Shown piece by piece: positions 38,537 through 48,854 of a stretch of 64,000 nt of DNA. The translations under genes were made by a program, and so were the position numbers. The notes under the pieces were generated by a model. That model was given only the letters and a program-made list of their open reading frames with translations. It made no database searches and was not told where the DNA came from. Every line of letters starts with the position of its first letter. Within the stretch, counting starts at the first letter, position 1. Source of the DNA: Mycobacterium sp. 852002-50816_SCH5313054-b (GTDB lineage Bacteria > Actinomycetota > Actinomycetes > Mycobacteriales > Mycobacteriaceae); contig NZ_LZIC01000030.1 in the NCBI RefSeq assembly GCF_001667185.1, positions 124,001-188,000 on the forward strand, written 5' to 3'.

Positions 38537-40024
38537 ATGACCGCCAAGACGCCCTGCGAGCCCGACGAGCTGCGCAGCCTGTTCCTGTTCGAGGCGCTCA
38601 CCGACGAGCAGCTGGCGGTGTTGTGCGCCAACGGGAACATCGAGAACTACCAGCCGGGCCCGATCTGCGTCGAGGGCGAGCCGGCGACCTGCTTCTACGT
38701 CCTCATCGACGGCGAGCTCACGATGTCCAAGCGCTCCGGCGGCCAGGACATCGAAACCAATCGCACCTCGCAGCGCGGCGTCTACTGCGGCGCCTGGCGG
38801 GCGTTCACCGGCGGGAAGCAGAAGAGCTACGACGCCTCGGTGCACGTGACCAAGCCGTCGCGGTTCTTCGTGATGGACGCCCCGGTGTTCGCCCAGTTCA
38901 TGAAAGACCAGTTCCCGATGGCCGTCCACCTGCTCGACGGTATCGCCGTCGGCACCGACCGGACCCGGCGGATCATCGACAACCGGGAGAAGCTGCTCGC
39001 GCTGGGCCGGCTGTCGGCCGGGCTGACCCATCAGCTGAACAACCCCGCGGCGGCCATCGCGCGCGCGGCGGCCGACCTGCGCGGCCGGGTCGCCGGCATG
39101 CGGGGCAAGCTGGCCATGCTCGCCGACGGCACCGTCAGCCCCGAGGCGCTCAGCGCCCTGGTCCACCTCCAGCAAGGGGTGGCCGAGCAGGTCGCCAAGT
39201 CGGCGACGGAACAGCTGAGCGCGATGGAAACCGCCGACCGCGAGGACGCCGTCGGCGACTGGCTGGACGAGCACGGCGTCGAAGGCGGCTGGGACATCGC
39301 GCCGACCTTCGTCGAAGGCGGCATCGACACCGACTGGTTGGAGCGGATTTCGACCGTCAGCGAGGAACTCGCATCGACATCGTTGGAGGAGGCGATCCGG
39401 TGGATCAACTACACCATCGAGAGCGAGTTGCTGATGAACCAGATTCTGGAAGCGAGCAAACGGATTTCGGCCTTGGTCGCCGACGCCAAGCAGTATTCGC
39501 AGCTTGACCGGGCCCCGTTTCAGGTGGCCAACATCCACGAACTGCTGCGCAGCACGCTGGCGATGTTCGCCGACCGGTTGACCAAGGACGCCGGCCGGGA
39601 GGCCAGTAAGAATCCCGTGATCACGCTGGTGAAGGATTTCGACCAGTCGCTGCCCGAAATCCCTTGTTATCCAGGTGATCTCAACCAGGTGTGGACCAAC
39701 ATCATCGACAACGCCATCGCCGCGATGCGCGAGACGGGCGGCACGCTGACCGTCCGCACCTGCCGGGAGGGCGAGAACTTGGTCCGCGTCGAGATCTGCG
39801 ACACCGGCCCCGGGGTGCCCGAGGAAGCGCGCGAGCACATCTTCGAACCGTTCTTCACCACCAAACCGTTCGGGGAAGGTACGGGGCTGGGGCTGGACCT
39901 GGCGTTCAACATCGTCGTCAAGAACCATCGGGGGGATCTGCGAGTGGAATCTGTGCCGGGCGACACGCGCTTCATCGTGCTGCTGCCGCTGGAGGCGCCG
40001 CCGGCCGAGGACCCGGCGGAATAG
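38537..40024 (+). CDS. Cyclic-nucleotide-domain sensor histidine kinase
   Basis: A 495-residue soluble kinase. Residues 10-130 form a cNMP-binding/Crp-like sensor domain (LFEALTDEQLAVLC, VEGEPATCFYVLIDGEL). The H-box follows with His165 (LSAGLTHQLNNPAAAIARAA). The ATPase domain has N box NQVWTNIIDNAIAAM, G1 DTGPGVP and G2 EGTGLGLDLA. No TM helix is present. The ribosome site GGAGGGG sits 7 nt before ATG. The 8-nt spacing to the response-regulator fusion makes them a likely two-component pair. The ligand of the cNMP domain is unknown. Confidence 0.85.
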   Translation: MTAKTPCEPDELRSLFLFEALTDEQLAVLCANGNIENYQPGPICVEGEPATCFYVLIDGELTMSKRSGGQDIETNRTSQRGVYCGAWRAFTGGKQKSYDASVHVTKPSRFFVMDAPVFAQFMKDQFPMAVHLLDGIAVGTDRTRRIIDNREKLLALGRLSAGLTHQLNNPAAAIARAAADLRGRVAGMRGKLAMLADGTVSPEALSALVHLQQGVAEQVAKSATEQLSAMETADREDAVGDWLDEHGVEGGWDIAPTFVEGGIDTDWLERISTVSEELASTSLEEAIRWINYTIESELLMNQILEASKRISALVADAKQYSQLDRAPFQVANIHELLRSTLAMFADRLTKDAGREASKNPVITLVKDFDQSLPEIPCYPGDLNQVWTNIIDNAIAAMRETGGTLTVRTCREGENLVRVEICDTGPGVPEEAREHIFEPFFTTKPFGEGTGLGLDLAFNIVVKNHRGDLRVESVPGDTRFIVLLPLEAPPAEDPAE

Positions 40025-40054
40025 CCGCACCCCCCGGGCCGGTTGGGAACGACC

Positions 40055-40885
40055 ATGAGCAAACCCAACCTCGGCCGGTTCGGATCGTTCGGACGCGGCG
40101 TGACGCCCCAGCAAGCCAAAGACATCGAATCCCTGGGCTACGGGGCCGTCTGGGTGGGCGGTTCCCCGCCCGCCGAGCTGGCCTGGGTGGAGCCCCTGCT
40201 CGAGGCCACGACCACGTTGCAGGTGGCCACCGGCATCGTGAACATCTGGACGGCCGCCGCCGGGCCGGTGGCCGAGTCGTTCCACCGCATCGACAAGGCC
40301 TACCCGGGTCGCTTCCTGCTGGGCATCGGCGTCGGCCATCCCGAGGCGCACACCGAGTACCGCAAGCCCTACGACGCGCTCGCGGGTTACCTGGACCAGC
40401 TCGACGAGTACGGCGTGCCGGCCGACAGGCGCGTGGTGGCGGCCCTGGGCCCGCGGGTGCTGAAGCTGTCGGCCGAACGCGCCGCCGGCGCCCACCCCTA
40501 CCTGACCACCCCCGAGCACACCGCGCAGGCCCGCGAGCTCATCGGCCCGGCGGCGTTCCTGGCCCCCGAACACAAGGTGGTGCTGACCACCGACGCCGAA
40601 AAGGCCCGTTCGGTGGGCCGCAAGGCGCTCGACATCTATTTCAACCTGGCCAACTACCGCAACAACTGGAAGCGGCTGGGCTACTCCGACGACGAAGTCG
40701 TCCGCCCGGGCAGCGACCGCCTGGTCGACTCGGTGGTCGCCTACGGCACGCCCGAGCAGATCGCCGCGCGGCTGAAAGAACACCTCGACGCGGGTGCCGA
40801 CCACGTCCCCGTGCAGGTGCTCACCAAGGATGAAAACCTGGTGTCGGCGTTGGCCGAATTGGCGGGGCCGCTCGGCCTGAGCTGA
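40055..40885 (+). CDS. LLM-class F420-dependent oxidoreductase (first of tandem pair)
   Basis: A 276-residue luciferase-like barrel protein of the Rv3463 type: MSKPNLGRFGSFG, ESLGYGAVWVGGSPPAELAWV, ATGIVNIWTA, PGRFLLGIGVGHPE and ALGPRVLKLSAERAAGAHPYLTTP. It probably uses coenzyme F420; the substrate is unknown. It is closely related to the next gene (shared AHPYLTTPEHTA and LAPEHKVVLTTD), so the pair arose by tandem duplication. The ATG at 40055 is preferred to one 4 codons upstream. It lies 30 nt after the histidine kinase on the same strand. Confidence 0.85.
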   Translation: MSKPNLGRFGSFGRGVTPQQAKDIESLGYGAVWVGGSPPAELAWVEPLLEATTTLQVATGIVNIWTAAAGPVAESFHRIDKAYPGRFLLGIGVGHPEAHTEYRKPYDALAGYLDQLDEYGVPADRRVVAALGPRVLKLSAERAAGAHPYLTTPEHTAQARELIGPAAFLAPEHKVVLTTDAEKARSVGRKALDIYFNLANYRNNWKRLGYSDDEVVRPGSDRLVDSVVAYGTPEQIAARLKEHLDAGADHVPVQVLTKDENLVSALAELAGPLGLS

Positions 40886-40905
40886 CCGACTTCGAAGGGA
40901 CACCG

Positions 40906-42796
<1,891 letters not shown>

Positions 42797-42797
42797 C

Positions 42798-43406
42798 ATG
42801 GGAGTGCGCGAGCTCAAGGTCGCCGGCGCTTGGGAGATCACTCCGACCATCCACGGCGATTCCCGCGGCAGGTTTTTCGAATGGCTCACCGATCGCGCGT
42901 TCACCGAGTTCGCCGGCCATCGGCTCGACGTCCGGCAGGCCAACTGTTCGGTGTCCTCGGCCGGGGTGCTGCGTGGCGTGCACTTCGCACAGGTGCCACC
43001 GAGCCAGGCGAAATACGTGACCTGCGTGTCCGGTTCGGTCTTCGACGTCGTCGTCGACACCCGCGTCGGCTCCCCGACGTTCGGCCAGTGGGACTCCGTC
43101 CTGCTCGACGACAAGGACCACCGGACGGTCTACATCTCCGAAGGCCTGGGGCACGGATTCCTTGCGCTGCAAGACAATTCGACGATCATGTACCTGTGTT
43201 CGTCGGAATACAACCCGCAGCGCGAGCACACCATCTGCGCGACCGACCCGGACTTGGCGATCGACTGGCCGCTGGTCGACGGCGCCACTCCCACGCTGTC
43301 CGACCGCGACGCCGCGGCGCCCAGCTTCGAGGAAGTTCGCGCGTCGGGCCTCATGCCCACCTGGGAAGAGACGCAGCGCTTCGTCGCCGGGCTGCGCGAT
43401 ACGTGA
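42798..43406 (+). CDS. rmlC: dTDP-4-dehydrorhamnose 3,5-epimerase
   Basis: A 202-residue cupin epimerase acting after RmlB. The catalytic His is in RGVHFAQVPPSQAKYVTC, the second catalytic region is DHRTVYISEGLGHGFLAL (with Tyr) and DNSTIMYLCSSEYNPQREHTI follows. The C-terminus is full-length. It is the last gene that follows M. tuberculosis order (Rv3465) before the accessory region. Confidence 0.95.
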   Translation: MGVRELKVAGAWEITPTIHGDSRGRFFEWLTDRAFTEFAGHRLDVRQANCSVSSAGVLRGVHFAQVPPSQAKYVTCVSGSVFDVVVDTRVGSPTFGQWDSVLLDDKDHRTVYISEGLGHGFLALQDNSTIMYLCSSEYNPQREHTICATDPDLAIDWPLVDGATPTLSDRDAAAPSFEEVRASGLMPTWEETQRFVAGLRDT

Positions 43407-43413
43407 GGGATCG

Positions 43414-43875
43414 ATGAAGCGTGGGTTGCTGATCGCCGTCGCGGCCGCGGCCGTCGCCACGGCGCTGGGCGGCTGCGCCAAGGGCGACAACGCTTCGAGC
43501 GCAACATCTTCCAGCGCGGCCCCAACCAGCACTCCCACCGCGGCCGGGCCCGTGCGGGTCACCATCGGGGGCCAGCCCCAAAAAGTCAGCGGGCCGGTCG
43601 CGTGCGGCACGAACAACGGCAAGTTCTCCATCGCGGTCGGTGACATGGCCACCGGCATCATCGTCGGGCTCGAGCCCGACGCGTCGGTGGTCCACGGCGC
43701 AGGGCTCGGCACCGTCGACGGGGTGGTCATGAGCTTCACCGAGGGTGTGCCCGGCGAAGACGCCACCGCCACCAAGGCCGGCAACACCTACAAGATCACC
43801 GGCACCGCCAGCGGCACCGACAACGCGGGCGCGCAGGTGCACAAGCCTTTCGAAGTCAACGTCACCTGCCCGTAG
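43414..43875 (+). CDS. LpqH-type (19 kDa antigen family) lipoprotein
   Basis: A 153-residue lipoprotein with signal peptide and lipobox (TALGGC, lipidated Cys21). A Ser/Thr/Ala-rich linker (about 22-44) is followed by the compact beta domain of the mycobacterial 19 kDa family (VRVTIGGQPQKVSGPVACGTNNGKF to HKPFEVNVTCP) with two Cys likely in a disulfide. It is surface exposed and probably immunogenic (TLR2 ligand in relatives). The ATG lies 7 nt after rmlC. Paralogues of LpqH are common, so orthology is not claimed. Confidence 0.85.
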   Translation: MKRGLLIAVAAAAVATALGGCAKGDNASSATSSSAAPTSTPTAAGPVRVTIGGQPQKVSGPVACGTNNGKFSIAVGDMATGIIVGLEPDASVVHGAGLGTVDGVVMSFTEGVPGEDATATKAGNTYKITGTASGTDNAGAQVHKPFEVNVTCP

Positions 43876-43893
43876 GCGAGTAACCTTCCCCCA

Positions 43894-44739
43894 ATGGCGT
43901 CGAGCTTCTCCGGCAAGATCGCATTCGTGACCGGCGGCGCGTCCGGCATCGGCGCCGCGCTGGCCACCAACGTGGCCGACGCGGGGGCCGAGGTCTGGAT
44001 CGCCGATCGCCAACTCGAGGCGGCGCAGAAGCTGGCGCAACACCTGAGCAACGGTGGCGCGAGGGCGCACGCGATCGAGCTCGATGTGCGCAGCTTCCCG
44101 GCATTCGAAAGCGCCGTCGCCCGGGCGGCGCAGCAATCCGGGCGCATCGACTACCTGTTCAACAACGCCGGCATCGGCGTGGGCGGCGAGGTCGACTCGT
44201 ACACGCTCGACGACTGGAACGACGTCTTGGACGTGAACCTGCACGGCGTGGTGCACGGCATCCAAGCGGTGTATCCGATCATGATCCGGCAGGGTTCGGG
44301 CCACATCGTGAACACGGCCTCGATGGCCGGCCTGCTCGCCTCGCCCGGCGCCGTGAGCTACACCGCGGCCAAACACGCCGTCGTCGCACTCTCGAGAGCG
44401 CTGCGGTTGGAGGCCGAGCGCCATGGCGTATCGGTGTCGGTGCTGTGTCCCGGCGCGATCCGGACCCCGATCCTCACCGGCGGCAAGTACGGACGGATGA
44501 CAAAGACCGGCGCCGGCGACGAGGCGCTGCTGAAGTTCTGGGAGCCGATGCGGCCGATGGCGCCCGATAAGTTCGCCGAGCGCGTGCTTCGCGCCGTGTC
44601 GCGCCGCGACGCGATCATCATCGTGCCGGGCTGGTGGAAGGCGTTGTGGTATCTGGAACGCCTCGCGCCGGCCGTATCGACCTGGAGCGCACGGCTCACG
44701 CTCAAGCGCCTGCGGGCGATGGATTCCACCGCCTCCTGA
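43894..44739 (+). CDS. Short-chain dehydrogenase/reductase
   Basis: A 281-residue classical SDR. The cofactor loop is TGGASGIG (residues 13-20), NNAGIGVGG follows, and the catalytic Ser is in NTASMAGLL with YTAAK supplying Tyr and Lys. Asp38 after the second strand (WIADRQ) suggests NAD(H) preference. The substrate is unknown. The C-terminal 40 residues are hydrophobic/basic (WWKALWYLERLAPAV), perhaps a membrane contact. It starts 18 nt after the lipoprotein gene. Confidence 0.85.
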   Translation: MASSFSGKIAFVTGGASGIGAALATNVADAGAEVWIADRQLEAAQKLAQHLSNGGARAHAIELDVRSFPAFESAVARAAQQSGRIDYLFNNAGIGVGGEVDSYTLDDWNDVLDVNLHGVVHGIQAVYPIMIRQGSGHIVNTASMAGLLASPGAVSYTAAKHAVVALSRALRLEAERHGVSVSVLCPGAIRTPILTGGKYGRMTKTGAGDEALLKFWEPMRPMAPDKFAERVLRAVSRRDAIIIVPGWWKALWYLERLAPAVSTWSARLTLKRLRAMDSTAS

Positions 44740-44848
44740 GGCGCGACCGAATCACGGTTGAAAACAAGCACTTTCGCCAACTAGTGGCGCTATTATCACG
44801 CTTGTCGCTGTAGTCGGGCCGCGACCGCTTCACGCTTGGAGGGGTCGG

Positions 44849-46303
44849 ATGTCGTTTGTGCTTGCAGTTCCGGACGTAATGGCCGATGCGGCAACGCGTT
44901 TGGCGAGCATCGGCTCGGCGATCAGCGCCGCCCAGGCTACGGCGGAAGTACCCACCACGGGGGTACTCGCCGCGGCCGGTGATGAGGTGTCGACGGCCGT
45001 CGCGGCAGTGTTTTCGCGGTACGCCTCGGCGTATCAGGCGCTGGGTTCCGAGGCGGCGGCTTTTCACACCCAGCTGGTGCAGACGCTCAACGCGAGTGCG
45101 GGCGCCTATCTCGCCGCCGACGCCGCCAACGCGTCGCCGCTGCAGACCCTCCAGGACGACGTGCTGGGGCTGATCAACGCGCCGACTAACGCGCTTTTCG
45201 GGCGTCCGCTGATCGGCAACGGCGCCAACGGCATAACCAACGCCCAAGGGGTAGGGACGCCCGGCGGCGCCGGCGGATTATTGTCCGGCAACGGCGGCAA
45301 CGGCGGCAACAGCACCGCCACCGGCGCACCCGGCGGGGCGGGCGGGTCCGCCGGCCTGTGGGGAAACGGCGGGAACGGCGGGACGGGTGGTCCCGCCGCG
45401 CTTGGCGGTGCCGGCGGCAGGGGCGGCTTGTTGGGCGGCATGGCCGGTGCCACCGGCGCCCCCGGCCTGGCCACGGTCCCGATCACCGTGCAAAACAACG
45501 ACATCATCGCGAGCCTCTCGGTGGGCGGGGGACCGACAGCGTCCGTGGTGGTCGATACCGGGTCGCGGGGTCTCATTCTCCCGCCCCAAGACGTGAACAC
45601 GGCGACCCTCGGCGCGCCCACCGGGAGCGGTAGCGTCGTCTACGGCGGGCCCGGCAATACCTTGACCGTGAACTTCACCACCTACACGACGACGGTGAAT
45701 TTCGGGAACGGAATCGTCACCCAGCCGACCACCGTCGCCGTGGCCACCTCCGCGACCCAAACCATCGACTTCTTCTTTTCAAATCCGGTTCCAACTTCCC
45801 AAGTACCGGCCATCTTGGGCCTCGGGGTCAATCCCGCCGGACCACTCGGAAGCAGCCCCGTGACGGCATTGCCCGGCAGTTTCGGTCAGGGTGTGCTGAT
45901 CGATGAACCCAAGGGCGTGATGGAGTTCGGTACAAACCCGTTGCCCGCCATCGGCTCCGTTACCGGCGCCCCCTCCGCCACCCTGGACATACGCATCAAT
46001 AACGGTGCCCTCCAACAGACTTCCGGCGCGTTCATCGATTCGGGCGGCCTGTACGGATCCGTCCCGGACAGTCTCAACCCGCCCAATGCCGGCGGATACC
46101 TGCCGGCGGGAACCACCATTTCCGTCTACACCCCCGACGGGACGACGCTGCTGTACACGACGACGGTCGGTTCGCAACAGACGTCCGTCGTGTCGAGTTT
46201 CCTGGGCGGCAACTTCAACACCGGGATCGCTCCCTTCCTACAAGATCCGATCTACCTCTCCTACAGCCCCGGCGGCACCGGAACGACCATATTCGATGCG
46301 TGA
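44849..46303 (+). CDS. PE-PGRS aspartic protease (PecA type)
   Basis: A 484-residue PE protein. Residues 1-95 are the PE domain, with the type VII secretion signal YxxxD (Tyr87-Asp91). Residues about 135-205 are a short Gly-rich PGRS linker of GGNGG/GGAGG units. Residues 208-484 resemble a pepsin-like fold with two catalytic aspartates, Asp236 (VVVDTGSRG) and Asp397 (AFIDSGGLYG). This is the layout of M. marinum PecA and M. tuberculosis PE_PGRS35, which cleave exported PE proteins and their own lipase-type partners. Ribosome site GGAGGGG. It should be an ESX-5 substrate; no ESX-5 gene lies nearby. Confidence 0.88.
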   Translation: MSFVLAVPDVMADAATRLASIGSAISAAQATAEVPTTGVLAAAGDEVSTAVAAVFSRYASAYQALGSEAAAFHTQLVQTLNASAGAYLAADAANASPLQTLQDDVLGLINAPTNALFGRPLIGNGANGITNAQGVGTPGGAGGLLSGNGGNGGNSTATGAPGGAGGSAGLWGNGGNGGTGGPAALGGAGGRGGLLGGMAGATGAPGLATVPITVQNNDIIASLSVGGGPTASVVVDTGSRGLILPPQDVNTATLGAPTGSGSVVYGGPGNTLTVNFTTYTTTVNFGNGIVTQPTTVAVATSATQTIDFFFSNPVPTSQVPAILGLGVNPAGPLGSSPVTALPGSFGQGVLIDEPKGVMEFGTNPLPAIGSVTGAPSATLDIRINNGALQQTSGAFIDSGGLYGSVPDSLNPPNAGGYLPAGTTISVYTPDGTTLLYTTTVGSQQTSVVSSFLGGNFNTGIAPFLQDPIYLSYSPGGTGTTIFDA

Positions 46304-46363
46304 ATCGACTCGCAGGGAACGACTATTCAGGTCCGGTCAGGGGACGATCTATTTCGATCCGGC

Positions 46364-46750
46364 CTAAGACACGGCGGCAACACGCCTCGTCCGAGGCATC
46401 CTGACGAAGGCGGCCGCCCACAGCAGCACGCACATCGCCTCCGCGACCACGGTGAGGGCCGCGTGCGGCGCCGGCTCCCAACCGTGCTCGGTGAAGCCAA
46501 AGAGCCCAACGGTTCTCGACAGCACGAAGGCCACCAGGGAGCCGCCGGCCAGCGCGGCGGCGGACCATTCGACCCACCACGGGCCACCCGCGGCGACCAG
46601 CAGGGCCAGCGAAAACGACACGCTGGCCTGCACCAGGAAGGCGTTGCCGATCATCGGGATATGTTGGTAGCCGTGGATATACAGGTAGGCGTGGCTGAAG
46701 GCGCTGACGGCCAGGGCGGCGGCCAGGCCGAGCCTAAGAATGAGTCTCAT
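46364..46750 (-). CDS. Four-helix membrane protein of unknown function
   Basis: A 128-residue hydrophobic protein with about four TM helices (residues 5-22, 34-54, 58-78, 95-115). The first loop has a Tyr/His-rich segment, HAYLYIHGYQHIP, that could bind metal or heme. The fold is DoxX-like in size, but no signature was recognised. The ATG overlaps the phosphoesterase stop by 4 nt, so it is the last gene of the sigma/Rieske/cupredoxin operon. Confidence 0.7.
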   Translation of the reverse strand: MRLILRLGLAAALAVSAFSHAYLYIHGYQHIPMIGNAFLVQASVSFSLALLVAAGGPWWVEWSAAALAGGSLVAFVLSRTVGLFGFTEHGWEPAPHAALTVVAEAMCVLLWAAAFVRMPRTRRVAAVS

Positions 46751-47673
46751 TGCAGCGTCGTCTCTTTCAGTGCCAGGGCGGTCTGCCCCTTGGTGTAGTT
46801 GACCTCGCGAATCCCCAGCACGTCGCGCAGCTTGCCGGCCGGCAGCGTCACCGGCTTGGGTGCCGGTCCGTCGCCGGGGTGCGGCAGCGGGTAGGCGGTC
46901 GTCGTGCCGCTGTAGAACGTCACATTGCCTTCCGTCTTGGAAAACAGTTGGTGCACATGCCCGTTGAGGCAGGTGACCGACGAGAAGCGGCTCAGGTAGC
47001 TGAGCGCCTGGGCGGCGTCATCAGTGCCCCAGCCCCAGTCGGGGTACATCGCGAACAGCGGGATGTGGCTGAACACGATGATCGGCGTGTCATTCGACAA
47101 TCCCGCGACGTCCTTCTCGACGAAGGCCAGCTGATCCGTCCCAAGATGCCCAAGCTTCTTGAGGTTCAGGGTATTCACCAGGGCGATCACGTGGACGCCG
47201 GCGACGTCGAAGCTGTACCACCCGTCGCCGCGGGTTCCGGCGCCGAAGACGCTGCGGTACTTCTGTCCCGCGTCGTCGACCGAATCGTGTTCGCCGGGCA
47301 CCGTGAAGATGTGCGGCGTCTGCAGCTTGGTCATCATCTGCTTCACCTGGTCGAACTGCTCCGGGCTCGACAGGTGCGTGAGGTCGCCGGTGTGGATGAC
47401 GAAATCCGGCGTGTAGCCGAGGTTGTTGATCTCGTCGATCGCGTGGCCGAACGTGCTCGCGACGTCCGGGTTCGGCGGGCCGGAGAAGCCGATGTGGCTG
47501 TCGCTGATCTGGGCGAACCGCAGCGTCGGCCGGGCCTGGGTGCGCGCGGCCGTCGCCGTGCCGGCGACGTGCGAGATGACCTCGCCGCCGACGACGGCGA
47601 ACCCGACCGCCGCGCCGAACCACGCCGAGTGCCGGATGAGCTGGCGGCGGGTCATCGTGTTCGGGTCGTTCAT
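46747..47673 (-). CDS. Exported calcineurin-like metallophosphoesterase
   Basis: A 308-residue protein with a Tat-type signal (TRRQLIRHSAWFGAAVGFAVVGG). The dinuclear metal motifs are complete: FAQISDSHIG, HTGDLTHL, VPGEHD, FSHIPLF and LNGHVHQLF. It is probably a periplasmic phosphodiesterase or phosphatase; the substrate is unknown. The ATG overlaps the cupredoxin stop by 4 nt. The Tat signal fits export after cofactor loading, as for the Rieske protein in the same operon. Confidence 0.85.
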   Translation of the reverse strand: MNDPNTMTRRQLIRHSAWFGAAVGFAVVGGEVISHVAGTATAARTQARPTLRFAQISDSHIGFSGPPNPDVASTFGHAIDEINNLGYTPDFVIHTGDLTHLSSPEQFDQVKQMMTKLQTPHIFTVPGEHDSVDDAGQKYRSVFGAGTRGDGWYSFDVAGVHVIALVNTLNLKKLGHLGTDQLAFVEKDVAGLSNDTPIIVFSHIPLFAMYPDWGWGTDDAAQALSYLSRFSSVTCLNGHVHQLFSKTEGNVTFYSGTTTAYPLPHPGDGPAPKPVTLPAGKLRDVLGIREVNYTKGQTALALKETTLQ

Positions 47674-48143
47674 CCCGTCACCACCACGGTGCCGTGCATC
47701 ATCGGGTGAATCGAGCAGACGTAGTCGAACTTCCCCGCCGTGGGAAAGGTGTGCGAAAAGGTCGCGCCCGTTCCCATTCCGGGCGAGTGAAACGAGCCAT
47801 CGCTCGCGGCCACCGTGTGCGGTTCCTCGTCGCGGTTGGTCCACGTGACGGTGGTGCCCGCCTTGACGGTCAAGGTGACCGGCGCGAAGGCGAAGTTGTC
47901 GATGGTGACCTGGTCGCCCGTGGCGGCGGCCGGTGACCCGGTCGCCGATGCCGGGCCCGGCGTCGGGCCCGGTGCGCTGGGCATCCCGCTCATGCCCGGC
48001 ATTCCGGGCACGCCGCCGGCGCCCGAGCCGAAGGTCACCGACGGCTGCGCGGCCGGCGGCGGCGACGACGAGCAACCGGCCAGCATCAGCGCGCCCCCGG
48101 CTAGCACCGCGACCAGATGTTTTCGAAGCTTGGCGATATCCAT
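47670..48143 (-). CDS. Cupredoxin-domain lipoprotein
   Basis: A 157-residue lipoprotein with lipobox LMLAGC. A Gly/Pro/Met-rich linker contains GMPGMSGMP, a possible weak copper-binding stretch. A plastocyanin-like domain (75-157) has the type 1 copper ligands: His in EEPHTVAAS, then Cys, His and Met in VCSIHPMMHG. It is expected outside the membrane as an electron carrier or copper buffer. It is 21 nt downstream of the Rieske gene and overlaps the phosphoesterase by 4 nt. Confidence 0.87.
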   Translation of the reverse strand: MDIAKLRKHLVAVLAGGALMLAGCSSSPPPAAQPSVTFGSGAGGVPGMPGMSGMPSAPGPTPGPASATGSPAAATGDQVTIDNFAFAPVTLTVKAGTTVTWTNRDEEPHTVAASDGSFHSPGMGTGATFSHTFPTAGKFDYVCSIHPMMHGTVVVTG

Positions 48144-48164
48144 GCCAAGAGATAGGGCGGCGGG

Positions 48165-48854
48165 TTACACCTCGCGGCGCGGCGGGGCGAACACCTCGAT
48201 CACGCCGTTGACCTCGCGGACCATCAGCGCGGGCAAAGGTTTTGGCGAGATTGGCAGCTGGTGGGTGAGCACCTTCCCGCTGGGCGAGAACGACGTCGTG
48301 TGGCACGGGCAGCGCAGCGTGCCCTCGGGTGCGTCGAACCACAGCCGGCAACCCTGATGTGTGCAGACACCGGATATGGCTTCGGGCTTGCCGTCGACGC
48401 GGCGGACGAATCCGGTGACCGAGCCCAGATCGAACGGATGCATGACGCCGTCGGGCACATCGGAGCTGGCCGCGACGCGCTGCCAGCTTCCGTCATAAGG
48501 CCTGAGTTCCCCGGCGACAGCCGGACCTTCGGTGGGGCTGCCCATCAGCGCCCGATCGATGGACACCGCCGCCGCCGCCGCGGCCGCGGCGGCCGACGTG
48601 CCCACGATGACCTGGCGGCGCGTCGTGGGATGCTTGGTGGGCGCCGGCGCGGGCGCGCCGTTCATCTGCTCGGCGAGCCGGCCGTGCAACTCGCTGAGGA
48701 ACTCCTGCCGGGGCTCATCATCACCCTGCCCGGCCGCCCGCAGCTCGATCGCGGTCCGGATCTGCGCCGCCTCGAAGTCGTCGGCCGCAAACGGCTTGGG
48801 CCGGCGGCCCCGCAACAGGTCATCGACATAGCGGCGCAACCCTCGCGCGTTCAT
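48165..48854 (-). CDS. Rieske 2Fe-2S protein with regulator-like N-terminus
   Basis: A 229-residue protein. The C-terminal half carries the Rieske cluster motifs CTHQGCRLWF and CPCHTTSF (both Cys-His pairs intact). A twin-arginine segment followed by an Ala-rich TM helix (TTRRQVIVGTSAAAAAAAAAV) lies at about 77-97. The cytoplasmic N-terminal 70 residues (LRRYVDDLLRGRRPKPF to LSELHGRL) look like an anti-sigma or docking segment. The start overlaps the ECF sigma stop by 4 nt. The layout suggests a membrane redox sensor that may hold the sigma factor; this is inference. Confidence 0.85.
   Translation of the reverse strand: MNARGLRRYVDDLLRGRRPKPFAADDFEAAQIRTAIELRAAGQGDDEPRQEFLSELHGRLAEQMNGAPAPAPTKHPTTRRQVIVGTSAAAAAAAAAVSIDRALMGSPTEGPAVAGELRPYDGSWQRVAASSDVPDGVMHPFDLGSVTGFVRRVDGKPEAISGVCTHQGCRLWFDAPEGTLRCPCHTTSFSPSGKVLTHQLPISPKPLPALMVREVNGVIEVFAPPRREV

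Noticed and set aside
45230..45460. Independent GC-rich repeat element
   Set aside because: It is the PGRS coding repeat of the PE-PGRS protease, in frame throughout.
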